The notes under the pieces: generated by a model
Seen by the model: only the letters and a program-made list of their open reading frames with translations
Database searches by the model: none
Told to the model about the DNA's origin: nothing
Program-made: the position numbers and the translations under genes
Assembly (NCBI RefSeq): GCF_052055585.1
Contig: NZ_CP170485.1
Span: 124,001 to 188,000 of the forward strand
DNA length: 64,000 bases
Source of the DNA: Oceanicaulis sp052055585
GTDB lineage: Bacteria; Pseudomonadota; Alphaproteobacteria; Caulobacterales; Maricaulaceae
Direction of reading: 5' to 3'
Shown: positions 43,020 to 51,608 of the stretch, in pieces
Numbering within the stretch: position 1 is the first letter of the stretch
How the letters are laid out: each line of letters begins with the position of its first letter

Positions 43020-44524
43020 GGGGTCTCCGTGCGGACCGGATCGGTCTCTCTGGCGGCGCGGGCCTGGGCGATGACGCTTTCTGTCAGCTCGACATCAAGC
43101 CCCAGATAGGTGCGGGGATCGAGCAGCGCATCAAGCTCGCCCGGTTCAAACAGAGCCAGCAGTGCAGGATCGCTTTCGATGGCCTCGCGCAGGCTGGCCC
43201 CGGTTTCGCTGGCCTCAGAGGCCAGATCGCGCAGGCGGTGCTCGGCGCCTTCCCGGCCCAGATCATCCTGAATGGCGAAGACAATGCGCTGGGTCAGGAT
43301 CCAGCCCTGGCTCAGCTCCAGCGATTGCGCCATGCGCGCTTCATTGACCCGCAAGCGCGAGATCAGACGGCTGGCGTCGCCCAGCATGTCCTCGGTCGCC
43401 AGCGCAATATCCGCGACAGCATCATTGGGGCGCGAGGTGTTGTCGCGTTCAAAGAAGTTGACCATGTCGTCCTGCACGATCTCGGCAAGGCGCGGAATGG
43501 TGCGACCATGCTGGATCAGCGCTTCAGACAGCGAAGGGTTCACCTTGTGCGGCATGGTGCTGGACCCCACCGCGCCGCCGGGCCGTTCTTCCACCACTGC
43601 GCCGATATCGGTCATCTGAAGCAGGAAGACCTCCTGCCCCAGTCGCGCGTATGTGTGCGCCATCATGGACTGGACGAGGGCGAATTCGGCGAACACATCC
43701 CGGCTGGCGTGCCAGTCATCGGGATAGGGGGCGGGCAGACCCAGCTCCTGCGCCATGCGCGCCTCCACGCGCTGGCCTTCCGGTCCCAGCCCCAGATAGC
43801 TGCCCACCGCGCCCTTCATGATGATGGAGCGGTCGATGCGATCAAGCAGGTCTGAGAGCCGGTCGATATGGCGGCGGTTCTCGCCGATATAGCCGCTGAC
43901 AGACTTGCCATAGGTCAGCGGCAGGGCGTGCTGGCCCAGAGTGCGGCCAATCATGGGCGTGGCCTTGTAGTGATCGGCCAGCTCGATCAGCTGAAGCTCG
44001 ATCACCCGCAAATCCTCGATCAGCGCGAAGACGGCGTCGCGCATCTGGAGCATGGCGGCGCTGTCATAGAGGTCCACCGTGGTCGCGCCGTAATGGAGAT
44101 AATCCGCGCTCTCCTCATCAAGTGAGTGGCGCAGCACATTCAGGAGCGCGACCATGCGATGGCGCACGACGGCGTATTCGGCGTCGATGGCGTCCTGCGG
44201 TGTGTTCTCGGGAATGGCGGCGCGGGTGATCGCATCCGCAGCCGATTGCGGGATCACGCCTTCATGAGCCTGGGCGCGGGCAAGCGCGGCTTCAAGACGC
44301 AAGACCTGAGCGTTCAGTGCAGCATTGGAGAAGATCGCCTCGATCTCGCGATTGGGCGACAACACCGGACTTTGCGGCGTGAAGGCGGGCGCCGGGGCGT
44401 GTGCGCTTTCTGCAGGAAGGGCGGCGGCCTGGTCGGCGGGTTCAGGCGTGGGAGCGGGGTCCGCTTCCGGTCCGGAACAGGCGATCAGGATGAGCGGCAG
44501 CAGGAGAGAGGCTGGCGTTTTCAT
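43016..44524 (-). CDS. Lipid-anchored fumarase/adenylosuccinate-lyase-superfamily protein
   Basis: The 502-residue protein carries the superfamily signature GAVGSSTMPHKVNP at 317-330, the HYGATTVD block at 144-151 and GRTLGQHALPLTYG at 193-206. The pattern is closest to PurB and to 3-carboxymuconate cycloisomerase. The first 16 residues end in a lipobox (LILIAC, Cys16), followed by a Pro/Ala-rich linker to about 55. Family members are otherwise cytoplasmic and cleave or form C-N or C-O bonds with release of fumarate-like products. An envelope location suggests action on an imported or surface substrate. Overlapping starts tie it to the M14 gene and the tandem TetR gene. Confidence 0.85.
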   Translation of the reverse strand: MKTPASLLLPLILIACSGPEADPAPTPEPADQAAALPAESAHAPAPAFTPQSPVLSPNREIEAIFSNAALNAQVLRLEAALARAQAHEGVIPQSAADAITRAAIPENTPQDAIDAEYAVVRHRMVALLNVLRHSLDEESADYLHYGATTVDLYDSAAMLQMRDAVFALIEDLRVIELQLIELADHYKATPMIGRTLGQHALPLTYGKSVSGYIGENRRHIDRLSDLLDRIDRSIIMKGAVGSYLGLGPEGQRVEARMAQELGLPAPYPDDWHASRDVFAEFALVQSMMAHTYARLGQEVFLLQMTDIGAVVEERPGGAVGSSTMPHKVNPSLSEALIQHGRTIPRLAEIVQDDMVNFFERDNTSRPNDAVADIALATEDMLGDASRLISRLRVNEARMAQSLELSQGWILTQRIVFAIQDDLGREGAEHRLRDLASEASETGASLREAIESDPALLALFEPGELDALLDPRTYLGLDVELTESVIAQARAARETDPVRTETP

Positions 44525-45825
44525 GAGCGTGCCGACAGACCGTAGAGGAGCACGTACAGGAAGTCGTTGGTTGCAGACTGGGGCTTCTTGGACATGCGCC
44601 AGTCATTCATCGTGTTGCTGGCGGCGAGCGTGTAGCCGCTATTGATGAACATGACCCCGGACAGAAGGGATTCCACGATCGAGGCGTCATGCGGGCGCGC
44701 CTCGCCTGTGCTGACAGCAGCCTCATAATTGTCGCCGAGACGGCGGGTAATGTTGCGCAAGCGCGCCTGATGCCGGTTGCGCCGGGTGGCGGGCAGGGCG
44801 GACATCAGTTCCAGCCGGATGATCGGCGCCATGCCGCTGGCCTGCATGTAGATGAGGTCAAACACCGCGCGCCGGATGAAGGCGAGCCCGTCGCCGCTCT
44901 CGGCGGCCGCATCCAGCGTTGTCTCGACGTTCTGAAGCGAGTGCTCCAGACACTGGTCCAGGAAGCTCTCCTTGTCGGGAATATGGTAGTAAAACGCCCC
45001 GCGCGTCACACCCAGAGAGGCTGCAACCTCGGCCAGAGACACGCCTTCAAAGCCGTAGAGATTGAAAAAGCGGATGCCGGTCTTCAGGAAGGCTTCCCGC
45101 TTCATCCGGTTGCGGGCCTTGCGGTCGAAAATCTGGGGCAGCTCCTCGGCGGACACAAACTGCGGCGCGATCTCGTTCATGGCGGGGCCGCCCAATGTCA
45201 GGCCCTCTCGAAGAATGTCGCGAATCAGGCTCGCCGTGTCGGCGAAGGCGGGCGCCGCCTCTTCACCAGCCCGGACCGTCAACCAGTCCAGAAGGCCGAA
45301 CAGGCAATAGGTCACGGGTTCGGCCCGCCGAGAGGTCAGGCCCGCCTGCTCCAGCCAGTCGCCCACCATGGCTGTGACGCGGCTTACGACTGTATCAAGA
45401 GCCGTGGTGATCCGCCCCTGCACCTCCGGGGACAGGGCGTCGAGCTCTTGCAGGCGCGCCGGGAAGGGGCGGACATCCTCGATCGCTTCGCTCAATTGCT
45501 CGGAATAGGCCTGGAACAGGCCCAGCAGCTTGAGCGCCGGGGCGTCATTGGCCGCCTCGGTGCGTTTGACGGCGTCGTCAAGGAACGCCACCGAACGCAG
45601 AAAGACGTCCTCGGCGAGCTCTTCCTTGGACGCGAAATAGTACGAGATGCTGGTCTTGGTCAGGCCGAGATCGGCGGCGATATCTTCGAGCCGCGCCCCC
45701 AGAACCCCTTGCGCATTGAACCGGCGTGACGCGGCTGAACAGATCGCGGTGATCTTGCGCTCCCGCTCCTGACTTCGGGAGAAGGGGGAGCCGTGATCGG
45801 GGAACTCCGGTCTGACTACGTTCAT
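44521..45825 (-). CDS. Tandem TetR-family regulator
   Basis: The 434-residue protein holds two full TetR units. The first helix-turn-helix is in LEDIAADLGLTKTSISYYFA (46-65). The second is in LAEVAASLGVTRGAFYYHIP near 258-277. TetR proteins normally have one unit of about 200 residues and dimerise, so this is a covalent pseudo-dimer. It is the first gene of the operon with the lyase and M14 genes and is divergent from a TonB receptor across a gap with a dyad. It probably represses both directions until a ligand binds. Confidence 0.92.
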   Translation of the reverse strand: MNVVRPEFPDHGSPFSRSQERERKITAICSAASRRFNAQGVLGARLEDIAADLGLTKTSISYYFASKEELAEDVFLRSVAFLDDAVKRTEAANDAPALKLLGLFQAYSEQLSEAIEDVRPFPARLQELDALSPEVQGRITTALDTVVSRVTAMVGDWLEQAGLTSRRAEPVTYCLFGLLDWLTVRAGEEAAPAFADTASLIRDILREGLTLGGPAMNEIAPQFVSAEELPQIFDRKARNRMKREAFLKTGIRFFNLYGFEGVSLAEVAASLGVTRGAFYYHIPDKESFLDQCLEHSLQNVETTLDAAAESGDGLAFIRRAVFDLIYMQASGMAPIIRLELMSALPATRRNRHQARLRNITRRLGDNYEAAVSTGEARPHDASIVESLLSGVMFINSGYTLAASNTMNDWRMSKKPQSATNDFLYVLLYGLSARS

Positions 45826-45892
45826 CCTCGTCTTTCCCCCTCAGGCTCCGTCGATCCTGCTCATAGTAGCTTCGGCGCCACGTCTGACAAAT

Positions 45893-45934
45893 TACAGACG
45901 GCAGTCCGTACGGAATTTGAACCGAGTGTATAAT
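45893..45934. promoter_or_regulatory. Operator-like dyad and -10 element between tandem TetR and TonB receptor genes
   Basis: TACAGACGG/CAGTCCGTA at 45893-45910 is an 18-base palindrome with 7 of 9 pairs matching. An exact TATAAT lies at 45929-45934, pointing to the receptor gene. A site that covers the -35 region is typical of TetR-type repression. Confidence 0.55.
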
Positions 45935-45997
45935 TTTCGTTGACAGTGTCCAGAAGCGTTGCTCTCGTTTGCAAAACAACACGCATGGGAGGGACAC

Positions 45998-48900
45998 ATG
46001 ACACTCAAAATGATTCTCCGTTCCGGAATCGCTCTTGGCGCGCTGGCGCTGGGTGAAGCCGCGTACGCACAAGCCGTCGAGACCACGCAGCAAGAGCAAG
46101 AGGCGTCTGCGCCGCCCGCTACGCAGGACGTGATCATCGTCACCGGCACCAACATTCAGGGCGCCCGCATCAATCAGGCGCTGCCGGTCACCATCGTCAC
46201 GCAAGAAGATCTCGCCACAATCGGCGGCGTGGATGGCGAAGACCTTATCCGCTCGCTGCCGTCGCAAGGCGGGGTCCAGTTCCGGACCGACAACAACACC
46301 ACCAACAACAATGCCCGCGGCGACGTCGCCTCGATCAACCTGCGTTCGATCGGCTCCAGCGGCACGCTGGTGCTTCTGAATGGCCGCCGCGTGGTCAACC
46401 ATCCCTCGACCCAGGCCGAGCTGTCGACCCCGGTGACCACCACCAACGTGAACTCACTTCCCGTGGCGGGCATTGCGCGCGTTGAAGTGCTCAATGACGG
46501 CGCGTCTGCAATCTACGGCACCGACGCTGTCGCGGGTGTGTTCAACACCATTCTTGATGATGACTTTGTCGGCTTTGATGTGCGTGCGCGCCATCTGTAC
46601 GCCACCGGCAATGGTCTGAATGAGCAGACCCTCACCATCAAAGCCGGTCAGGACTTCAATGAAGGCCGGACCAATGCCTCGCTGGCTGTTGAATATTCAC
46701 GCCGGGACGGCCTGTTCGCCAACGAGATCGACCGCGCCTCCAGCGAGGACCTGCGTCGCTTCCTGGTGGGCACCAGCTTTGAGGGCGACACCTCGTTCGA
46801 TAACCGCGCCACCCAGACGCCCTGGGGCCAGTGGACGCTGAACACCACGTCTTCGACCCGTGTACGCCAGAACGGCAATACGCTGACCTCGACGGCGGGC
46901 GTGTTCCACTTCCAGCCTGACAGCTTCCCGGGCTGCCGCGCCGACAGCCTGTCCACGCCGGGCCTGTGCATTGATGACGGCAGCCAGGATCGGGATCTGC
47001 GCTATGATGGCGCGACCGAGCGCTCCATCATTTCAGACCGTGACCGCTTCAACGCCTTTGGTTTCTTCAACCATGATCTCGACAACGGCGTTCACCTGTA
47101 TGGCGAGCTGGGCATCTATTACGCCGAAACGCGCTCCACGAACGAGCCGCGTAACGGCATTTCCGCGACCGAAATCTCTGTTCCGGCCAGCTATTACTAC
47201 AACCCGTTCGGCCCGGTGACCTTCTCGGATGGTTCGATCAACCCCAACCGTCTGCCGGGCCTGACCAATGTGCCGGTTGAAGGTCTGCCGGTCTTTACCG
47301 ATGCCGGTCGCTACCGCTTCGTGGATGTGGGCTATCGCGATATCGAGGTTGTGAATACCCAGTATCGCTTCCTGGGCGGCGCCCGGGGCGAGTTTGGCGA
47401 TTCCGGCTGGGATTGGGACAGCGCAGCGCTGTACAACCGCGGCTATGCCGAGGACACGGCCAACAACTCCATCTCGCGCACCCTGTTCCAGCAGGAGCTC
47501 TTCAAGGAAGGGCCGGATGTCTACAATCTGTTCAATGGCGGCGATCCCAACAATCCTTCAGTTGGCGACGCCACGGCCAATCCGCGCAATCTGATCGAGC
47601 CTTTCCTGATCGACGTGGTGCGTGAGAGCACGTCCGAGCTGGCGCTGATCGACTTCAAGGTCAGCAATGGCGCCGTGTTCAACCTGCCAGGCGGCCCGAT
47701 CGGTCTCGCTGCGGGTGTCGAGGCGCGCTACGAGGCCTATGACGAAAACCGGGACGACCGTCTGGACGGCACCATCACCTTCACCGACATGGTGACGGGC
47801 GAGGTGAGCGAAACCGATGTCTACGGCACCAGCCCGACCCCGGATTCCAGCGGTTCGCGTGAAGTTCTGGGCGCATTCGCCGAGGCTTCTGTGCCTCTGG
47901 TCAGCCCGGAAATGAACATCCCGCTCATCCAGACGCTCGATCTGCAAATTGCAGCGCGCTACGAGGATTATTCCGACTTTGGCGGCTCTGGCGTGAAGCC
48001 GCGTGTGGCGGCGGCCTGGGTTCCGTTTGAAGGGCTGAAACTGCGGGGCGCCTATTCAGAAGGCTTCCGCGCGCCGAACCTGGTCGTCATCAACGAAGGC
48101 GTGGATCGGTCCAACTCTCGCGAGGACAGCTATTTCTGTGAAGCCGGCGTGCGTAACGGCACTTTCGCCACCTTTGCAGACTGTACGGGCTATTCTGAAG
48201 GCCGGACCGAGCGTCGTTCCGTGTCTGATGATATCGGACCGGAAGATGACACCAACATCACCTATGGCTTCGTATTCGAGCCGCGGGGGCTGGACGGTGC
48301 TCTGAGCTTCCTGAACGGGCTGACGATCACCGTCGACCGCTGGGAAATCGAACGCACCGACGTGGTCGGCGTGTTCGGCGCAGAGAACCATATCAGCCTG
48401 GACTACCTGTTGCGTCTGCAGGGCTCGTCCAACCCGAACGTGGTGCGCGCAGACCCCGATCAGGATGACATCAACTTCTTCACCGCGGCCGGCCTGACCC
48501 CGGTCGGGGACATCCTGTTTGTCCGCGACACCTATGACAACAACGAGAACATTGACGTCGATGGCATCGATTACGGGGTGTACTACTCGCTTGATGACAC
48601 GCCGATCGGTGATTTCGACCTCAAGGTCAACGCGTCCTATCTCGACACCTACTTCATCGCTCTGTCGCCGGGCGCGCAGCAGATCGCCGATGCGGTGGAA
48701 AGCGGCCTGATTTCCGATGAGATCACCGTGTCCCAGGAAGGCGATATCATCTTCCAGGATGGTCAGCCGGAATGGCGTGTCTCGGCATCGCTGAGCTGGC
48801 GTCACCATAGCGGCTGGGGCGCAGGCGTCCGGGCCGACTATACCAGCGAGTTCATCGATACCGGCGCTGGCCTCGACCCGAACGGGGACCCGTTCATCGT

Positions 48901-49102
48901 CAGCGAGTGGACCCAGACCAACGCCTATGTCCAGTACGACATTGACGCCAATGGCTTCCTGGATGGCATGCGGGTCCGTGTCGGCGCGAACAACATCTTC
49001 GATGAAGAGCCGCCCCTCGCCGACGAGACCAATGGCTATGACGCCGCGTATCACAGCATTCGCGGTCGCCAGGTCTATTTCGACGTCCGCAAACGCTTCT
49101 AG
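45998..49102 (+). CDS. Large TonB-dependent outer-membrane receptor
   Basis: GGGAGGG precedes ATG 45998. A signal peptide (MTLKMILRSGIALGALALGE then AAYAQ) leads into a TonB box (QDVIIVTGTN), the plug (about 50-170, with a GTLVLLNGRRVVNHP segment) and a barrel ending in VYFDVRKRF. At 1034 residues it belongs to the large class used for peptides and glycans in marine alphaproteobacteria. Divergence from a tandem TetR and a lyase/carboxypeptidase operon suggests that it imports the substrate or product of those envelope enzymes. Confidence 0.95.
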   Translation: MTLKMILRSGIALGALALGEAAYAQAVETTQQEQEASAPPATQDVIIVTGTNIQGARINQALPVTIVTQEDLATIGGVDGEDLIRSLPSQGGVQFRTDNNTTNNNARGDVASINLRSIGSSGTLVLLNGRRVVNHPSTQAELSTPVTTTNVNSLPVAGIARVEVLNDGASAIYGTDAVAGVFNTILDDDFVGFDVRARHLYATGNGLNEQTLTIKAGQDFNEGRTNASLAVEYSRRDGLFANEIDRASSEDLRRFLVGTSFEGDTSFDNRATQTPWGQWTLNTTSSTRVRQNGNTLTSTAGVFHFQPDSFPGCRADSLSTPGLCIDDGSQDRDLRYDGATERSIISDRDRFNAFGFFNHDLDNGVHLYGELGIYYAETRSTNEPRNGISATEISVPASYYYNPFGPVTFSDGSINPNRLPGLTNVPVEGLPVFTDAGRYRFVDVGYRDIEVVNTQYRFLGGARGEFGDSGWDWDSAALYNRGYAEDTANNSISRTLFQQELFKEGPDVYNLFNGGDPNNPSVGDATANPRNLIEPFLIDVVRESTSELALIDFKVSNGAVFNLPGGPIGLAAGVEARYEAYDENRDDRLDGTITFTDMVTGEVSETDVYGTSPTPDSSGSREVLGAFAEASVPLVSPEMNIPLIQTLDLQIAARYEDYSDFGGSGVKPRVAAAWVPFEGLKLRGAYSEGFRAPNLVVINEGVDRSNSREDSYFCEAGVRNGTFATFADCTGYSEGRTERRSVSDDIGPEDDTNITYGFVFEPRGLDGALSFLNGLTITVDRWEIERTDVVGVFGAENHISLDYLLRLQGSSNPNVVRADPDQDDINFFTAAGLTPVGDILFVRDTYDNNENIDVDGIDYGVYYSLDDTPIGDFDLKVNASYLDTYFIALSPGAQQIADAVESGLISDEITVSQEGDIIFQDGQPEWRVSASLSWRHHSGWGAGVRADYTSEFIDTGAGLDPNGDPFIVSEWTQTNAYVQYDIDANGFLDGMRVRVGANNIFDEEPPLADETNGYDAAYHSIRGRQVYFDVRKRF

Positions 49103-49114
49103 AGCCAGCAAGGT

Positions 49115-49141
49115 CGGGCGCTCTCCTCGCGAGGGCGCCCG
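49115..49141 (+). terminator. Hairpin after the large TonB receptor
   Basis: CGGGCGC pairs with GCGCCCG and the stem extends inward through CTC/GAG with one wobble. The T-run is weak (GGACGCTTTC), so it may only partly stop transcription into the next gene. Confidence 0.55.
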
Positions 49142-49150
49142 GACGCTTTC

Positions 49151-50002
49151 ATGATGCGCTTTCTCATCTCCCTTCTCGTCCTCGTGACGACACAGATCAG
49201 TGCGGCCTGGGCCGGGGACTGGCAAACAGGCCAGTTCACGGTTTCAGACTGGGTCGGACCAGCCTTGCGCGTGTTCTATGTCGAACCGCCCGAGGGCCGT
49301 CTGCCGGATGCCCCGGTGGTCATCGTCATGCATGGCGTCAATCGCAATGCGGACGAGTATCGCGACAACTGGATCGGCCTGGCCGAGCAGTATGGCCTGC
49401 GGATCTATGCCCCGGAGTTCACATCCGCCGACTTCCCCGGCGCCGCCTTTTACAATCTGGGCGGGGTCGGGACGGATGCGCCGTCTTCCTATGCCGCCAT
49501 CGAGCCCCTGTTCGCGGCGATCCGGGCGCGTGGCTCAACCGCATCGGGCTACACCCTCTTCGGTCATTCCGCCGGGGCGCAGTTTGTCCATCGGGCGGTT
49601 CTGTTTGAAGACATGCCGCACCTGATCAAGGCGTATTCGGCCAATGCAGGCTGGTATACCTTGCCCGATCAGAACACGGACTGGCCCTACGGGCTGGCGG
49701 GTGTTTCCGTGACAGAGAGCCAGCTCGCCGCATGGCTTCAGCGGCCCATGACCTTGCTCCTGGGCGAAGCGGACACCGATCGTCGGGACCGTAATCTGCG
49801 GCGCACGCCTGAAGCTCTGGCCCAGGGGCCGCACCGTTTTGCGCGCGGCATGTTCTTTTTCGAGGCGGCGCGGTCTGAAGCGGACCGTCTGCAACTTCCC
49901 ATCGGTTGGCGGGTCGTCACGGTTCCGGGCGTGGCCCATGACAATGCAGGCATGGCGCACGCCGCAGCCTATCTGATCGCGGAGGATGCTCGTGATGAGT
50001 AA
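49151..50002 (+). CDS. Exported alpha/beta hydrolase, PHB-depolymerase-like
   Basis: The 283-residue protein has a signal peptide (MMRFLISLLVLVTTQISAAW then AG). The fold is alpha/beta hydrolase, with VVIVMHGVNRNADEYRDNW as the oxyanion strand and FGHSAGAQF as the nucleophile elbow. It resembles poly(3-hydroxyalkanoate) depolymerase or feruloyl-esterase-type LpqC enzymes. The His is likely in VPGVAHDNAG. It lies 48 bases after the receptor stop and could be co-transcribed with it. It probably hydrolyses an ester in the periplasm. Confidence 0.82.
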   Translation: MMRFLISLLVLVTTQISAAWAGDWQTGQFTVSDWVGPALRVFYVEPPEGRLPDAPVVIVMHGVNRNADEYRDNWIGLAEQYGLRIYAPEFTSADFPGAAFYNLGGVGTDAPSSYAAIEPLFAAIRARGSTASGYTLFGHSAGAQFVHRAVLFEDMPHLIKAYSANAGWYTLPDQNTDWPYGLAGVSVTESQLAAWLQRPMTLLLGEADTDRRDRNLRRTPEALAQGPHRFARGMFFFEAARSEADRLQLPIGWRVVTVPGVAHDNAGMAHAAAYLIAEDARDE

Positions 50003-50147
50003 GCCCGCCGCTTGCCCAACCGACACACGCCGACGCTGATCCTGACGCGCTCCACCCGCGTCCCGCTGCGCCGCATGCCTGATCCTTCGCCTTAAGGTTT
50101 TCTGCGGCCAGATTGTCCACCACAGATACACAAGGCCCACCGAACCC

Positions 50148-51608
50148 ATGACTGCACAAGACGACGCCGGACACGCGCTTTACCAGCGCATCGGACTGAT
50201 TGCGGGCCCGATCGCCGCATTGATCCTCGCCCTGACATTCGAGCCTGAAGGCTTGTCACGGGCGGGCGTGATCGTGGCGGCCCTCGGGCTGTGGATGGCG
50301 ATCTGGTGGGCGACCGAAGCCATCCCGGTGGCGGTCACCGCCTTTTTGCCGCTGGTCGTGCTGCCGCTGCTGGATGTCGTGCCGATGCGCGACATCGCGG
50401 CGCCCTATGCCCACCCGATCATCTATCTGTTCTTCGGGGGATTTGTGGTGGCGCTGGCGATTGAACGCTGCGGACTTCACCGGCGTATCGCGCTGGGCGT
50501 GTTTTCCTTTGCGGGCGCAGACGCCCGGGCGCTGGTGGCGGGCTTCATGGCCTCGGCCGCCTTTGTCAGCATGTGGATTTCCAACACGTCGACCACGCTG
50601 ATGCTGCTGCCCATCGCGGTGTCGGTCTACACCGTGATCAGCGAGACCATGCCCGGCCTTGCGCCCAAACAGCGCGAGAATTTCGGCGTCTCGCTGCTGC
50701 TCGGTCTCGCCTATGGCGCCACGCTGGGCGGTCTGGCGACGCTTGTGGGCACGCCGCCCAACGCGTTCATGGTCGGCTTCATGGCGGACAATTATGATGT
50801 CCAGATGGATTTTGCGCGCTGGATGCTGGTGGGGTTGCCGGTCTCGCTGGTCATGCTGCCGCTCGCCTGGCTGGTCCTGACCCGCTTCATCTATCCGATC
50901 AACTTCAAGGCCTCGGACGAGGCCATGCAGCATATCAACGCCATGCGCGAAGGGTTGGGCCCGATGAGCAAGGCGGAAGTGCGGACCGCGCTCCTGTTCG
51001 CCTTTCTCGTCGTGGGCTGGCTGTCGCGCGGCTGGCTGAGCAGCCTGTCGATTTTTGGCGAACTGACCGATACGGGCGTCGCCATGGCTGCTGCGATTGC
51101 GGCGTTCCTGATCCCCTCAGGGCGCAAGGGGCAGGCGCTGATGACCTGGGACGCCATGGGCAAGCTGCCCTGGGGCGTGCTGGCGCTGTTTGGCGGCGGT
51201 CTGGCGCTGGCGGCGGCCGTGACCAGCTCCGGGCTGGCGCTCTGGATCGGTCAGCAGCTGGTGGGCATCGGGGCGCTCAACGCCATTCTCCTGGTGGTCG
51301 CCGCGACGGCGCTCGTCATTTTCATCACCGAACTGACCAGCAATCTCGCCACCACCGCCACCTTCCTGCCGGTGATCGCCGCGATTGGGGTCGAGACCGG
51401 ACAGGACCCGCTGGTCTATGTGATCCCGGTCACGCTGGCGGCAAGCTGCGCCTTCATGCTGCCGGTGGCGACGCCGCCCAATGCGGTGGTGTTCAGCTCA
51501 GGTTTGGTGTCGATCCCGGCCATGGCCCGGGCGGGCCTGATGCTCAACATCATCGCCGTCGCCGTGCTCAGCCTTGTGGCGCTTCTGCTGGCTCCGATGG
51601 TGTTCTAG
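50148..51608 (+). CDS. DASS/SLC13-family sodium:anion symporter
   Basis: The 486-residue inner-membrane protein has the two sodium/substrate motifs of the divalent anion:sodium symporters, SNTSTT (about 145) and ELTSNLATTATFLPV (about 395). It imports di- or tricarboxylates or other small anions with Na+. About 12 hydrophobic segments are visible. It is convergent with the ligand-gated-channel-like gene, and the two stop codons share the four bases CTAG at 51605-51608. Confidence 0.93.
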   Translation: MTAQDDAGHALYQRIGLIAGPIAALILALTFEPEGLSRAGVIVAALGLWMAIWWATEAIPVAVTAFLPLVVLPLLDVVPMRDIAAPYAHPIIYLFFGGFVVALAIERCGLHRRIALGVFSFAGADARALVAGFMASAAFVSMWISNTSTTLMLLPIAVSVYTVISETMPGLAPKQRENFGVSLLLGLAYGATLGGLATLVGTPPNAFMVGFMADNYDVQMDFARWMLVGLPVSLVMLPLAWLVLTRFIYPINFKASDEAMQHINAMREGLGPMSKAEVRTALLFAFLVVGWLSRGWLSSLSIFGELTDTGVAMAAAIAAFLIPSGRKGQALMTWDAMGKLPWGVLALFGGGLALAAAVTSSGLALWIGQQLVGIGALNAILLVVAATALVIFITELTSNLATTATFLPVIAAIGVETGQDPLVYVIPVTLAASCAFMLPVATPPNAVVFSSGLVSIPAMARAGLMLNIIAVAVLSLVALLLAPMVF

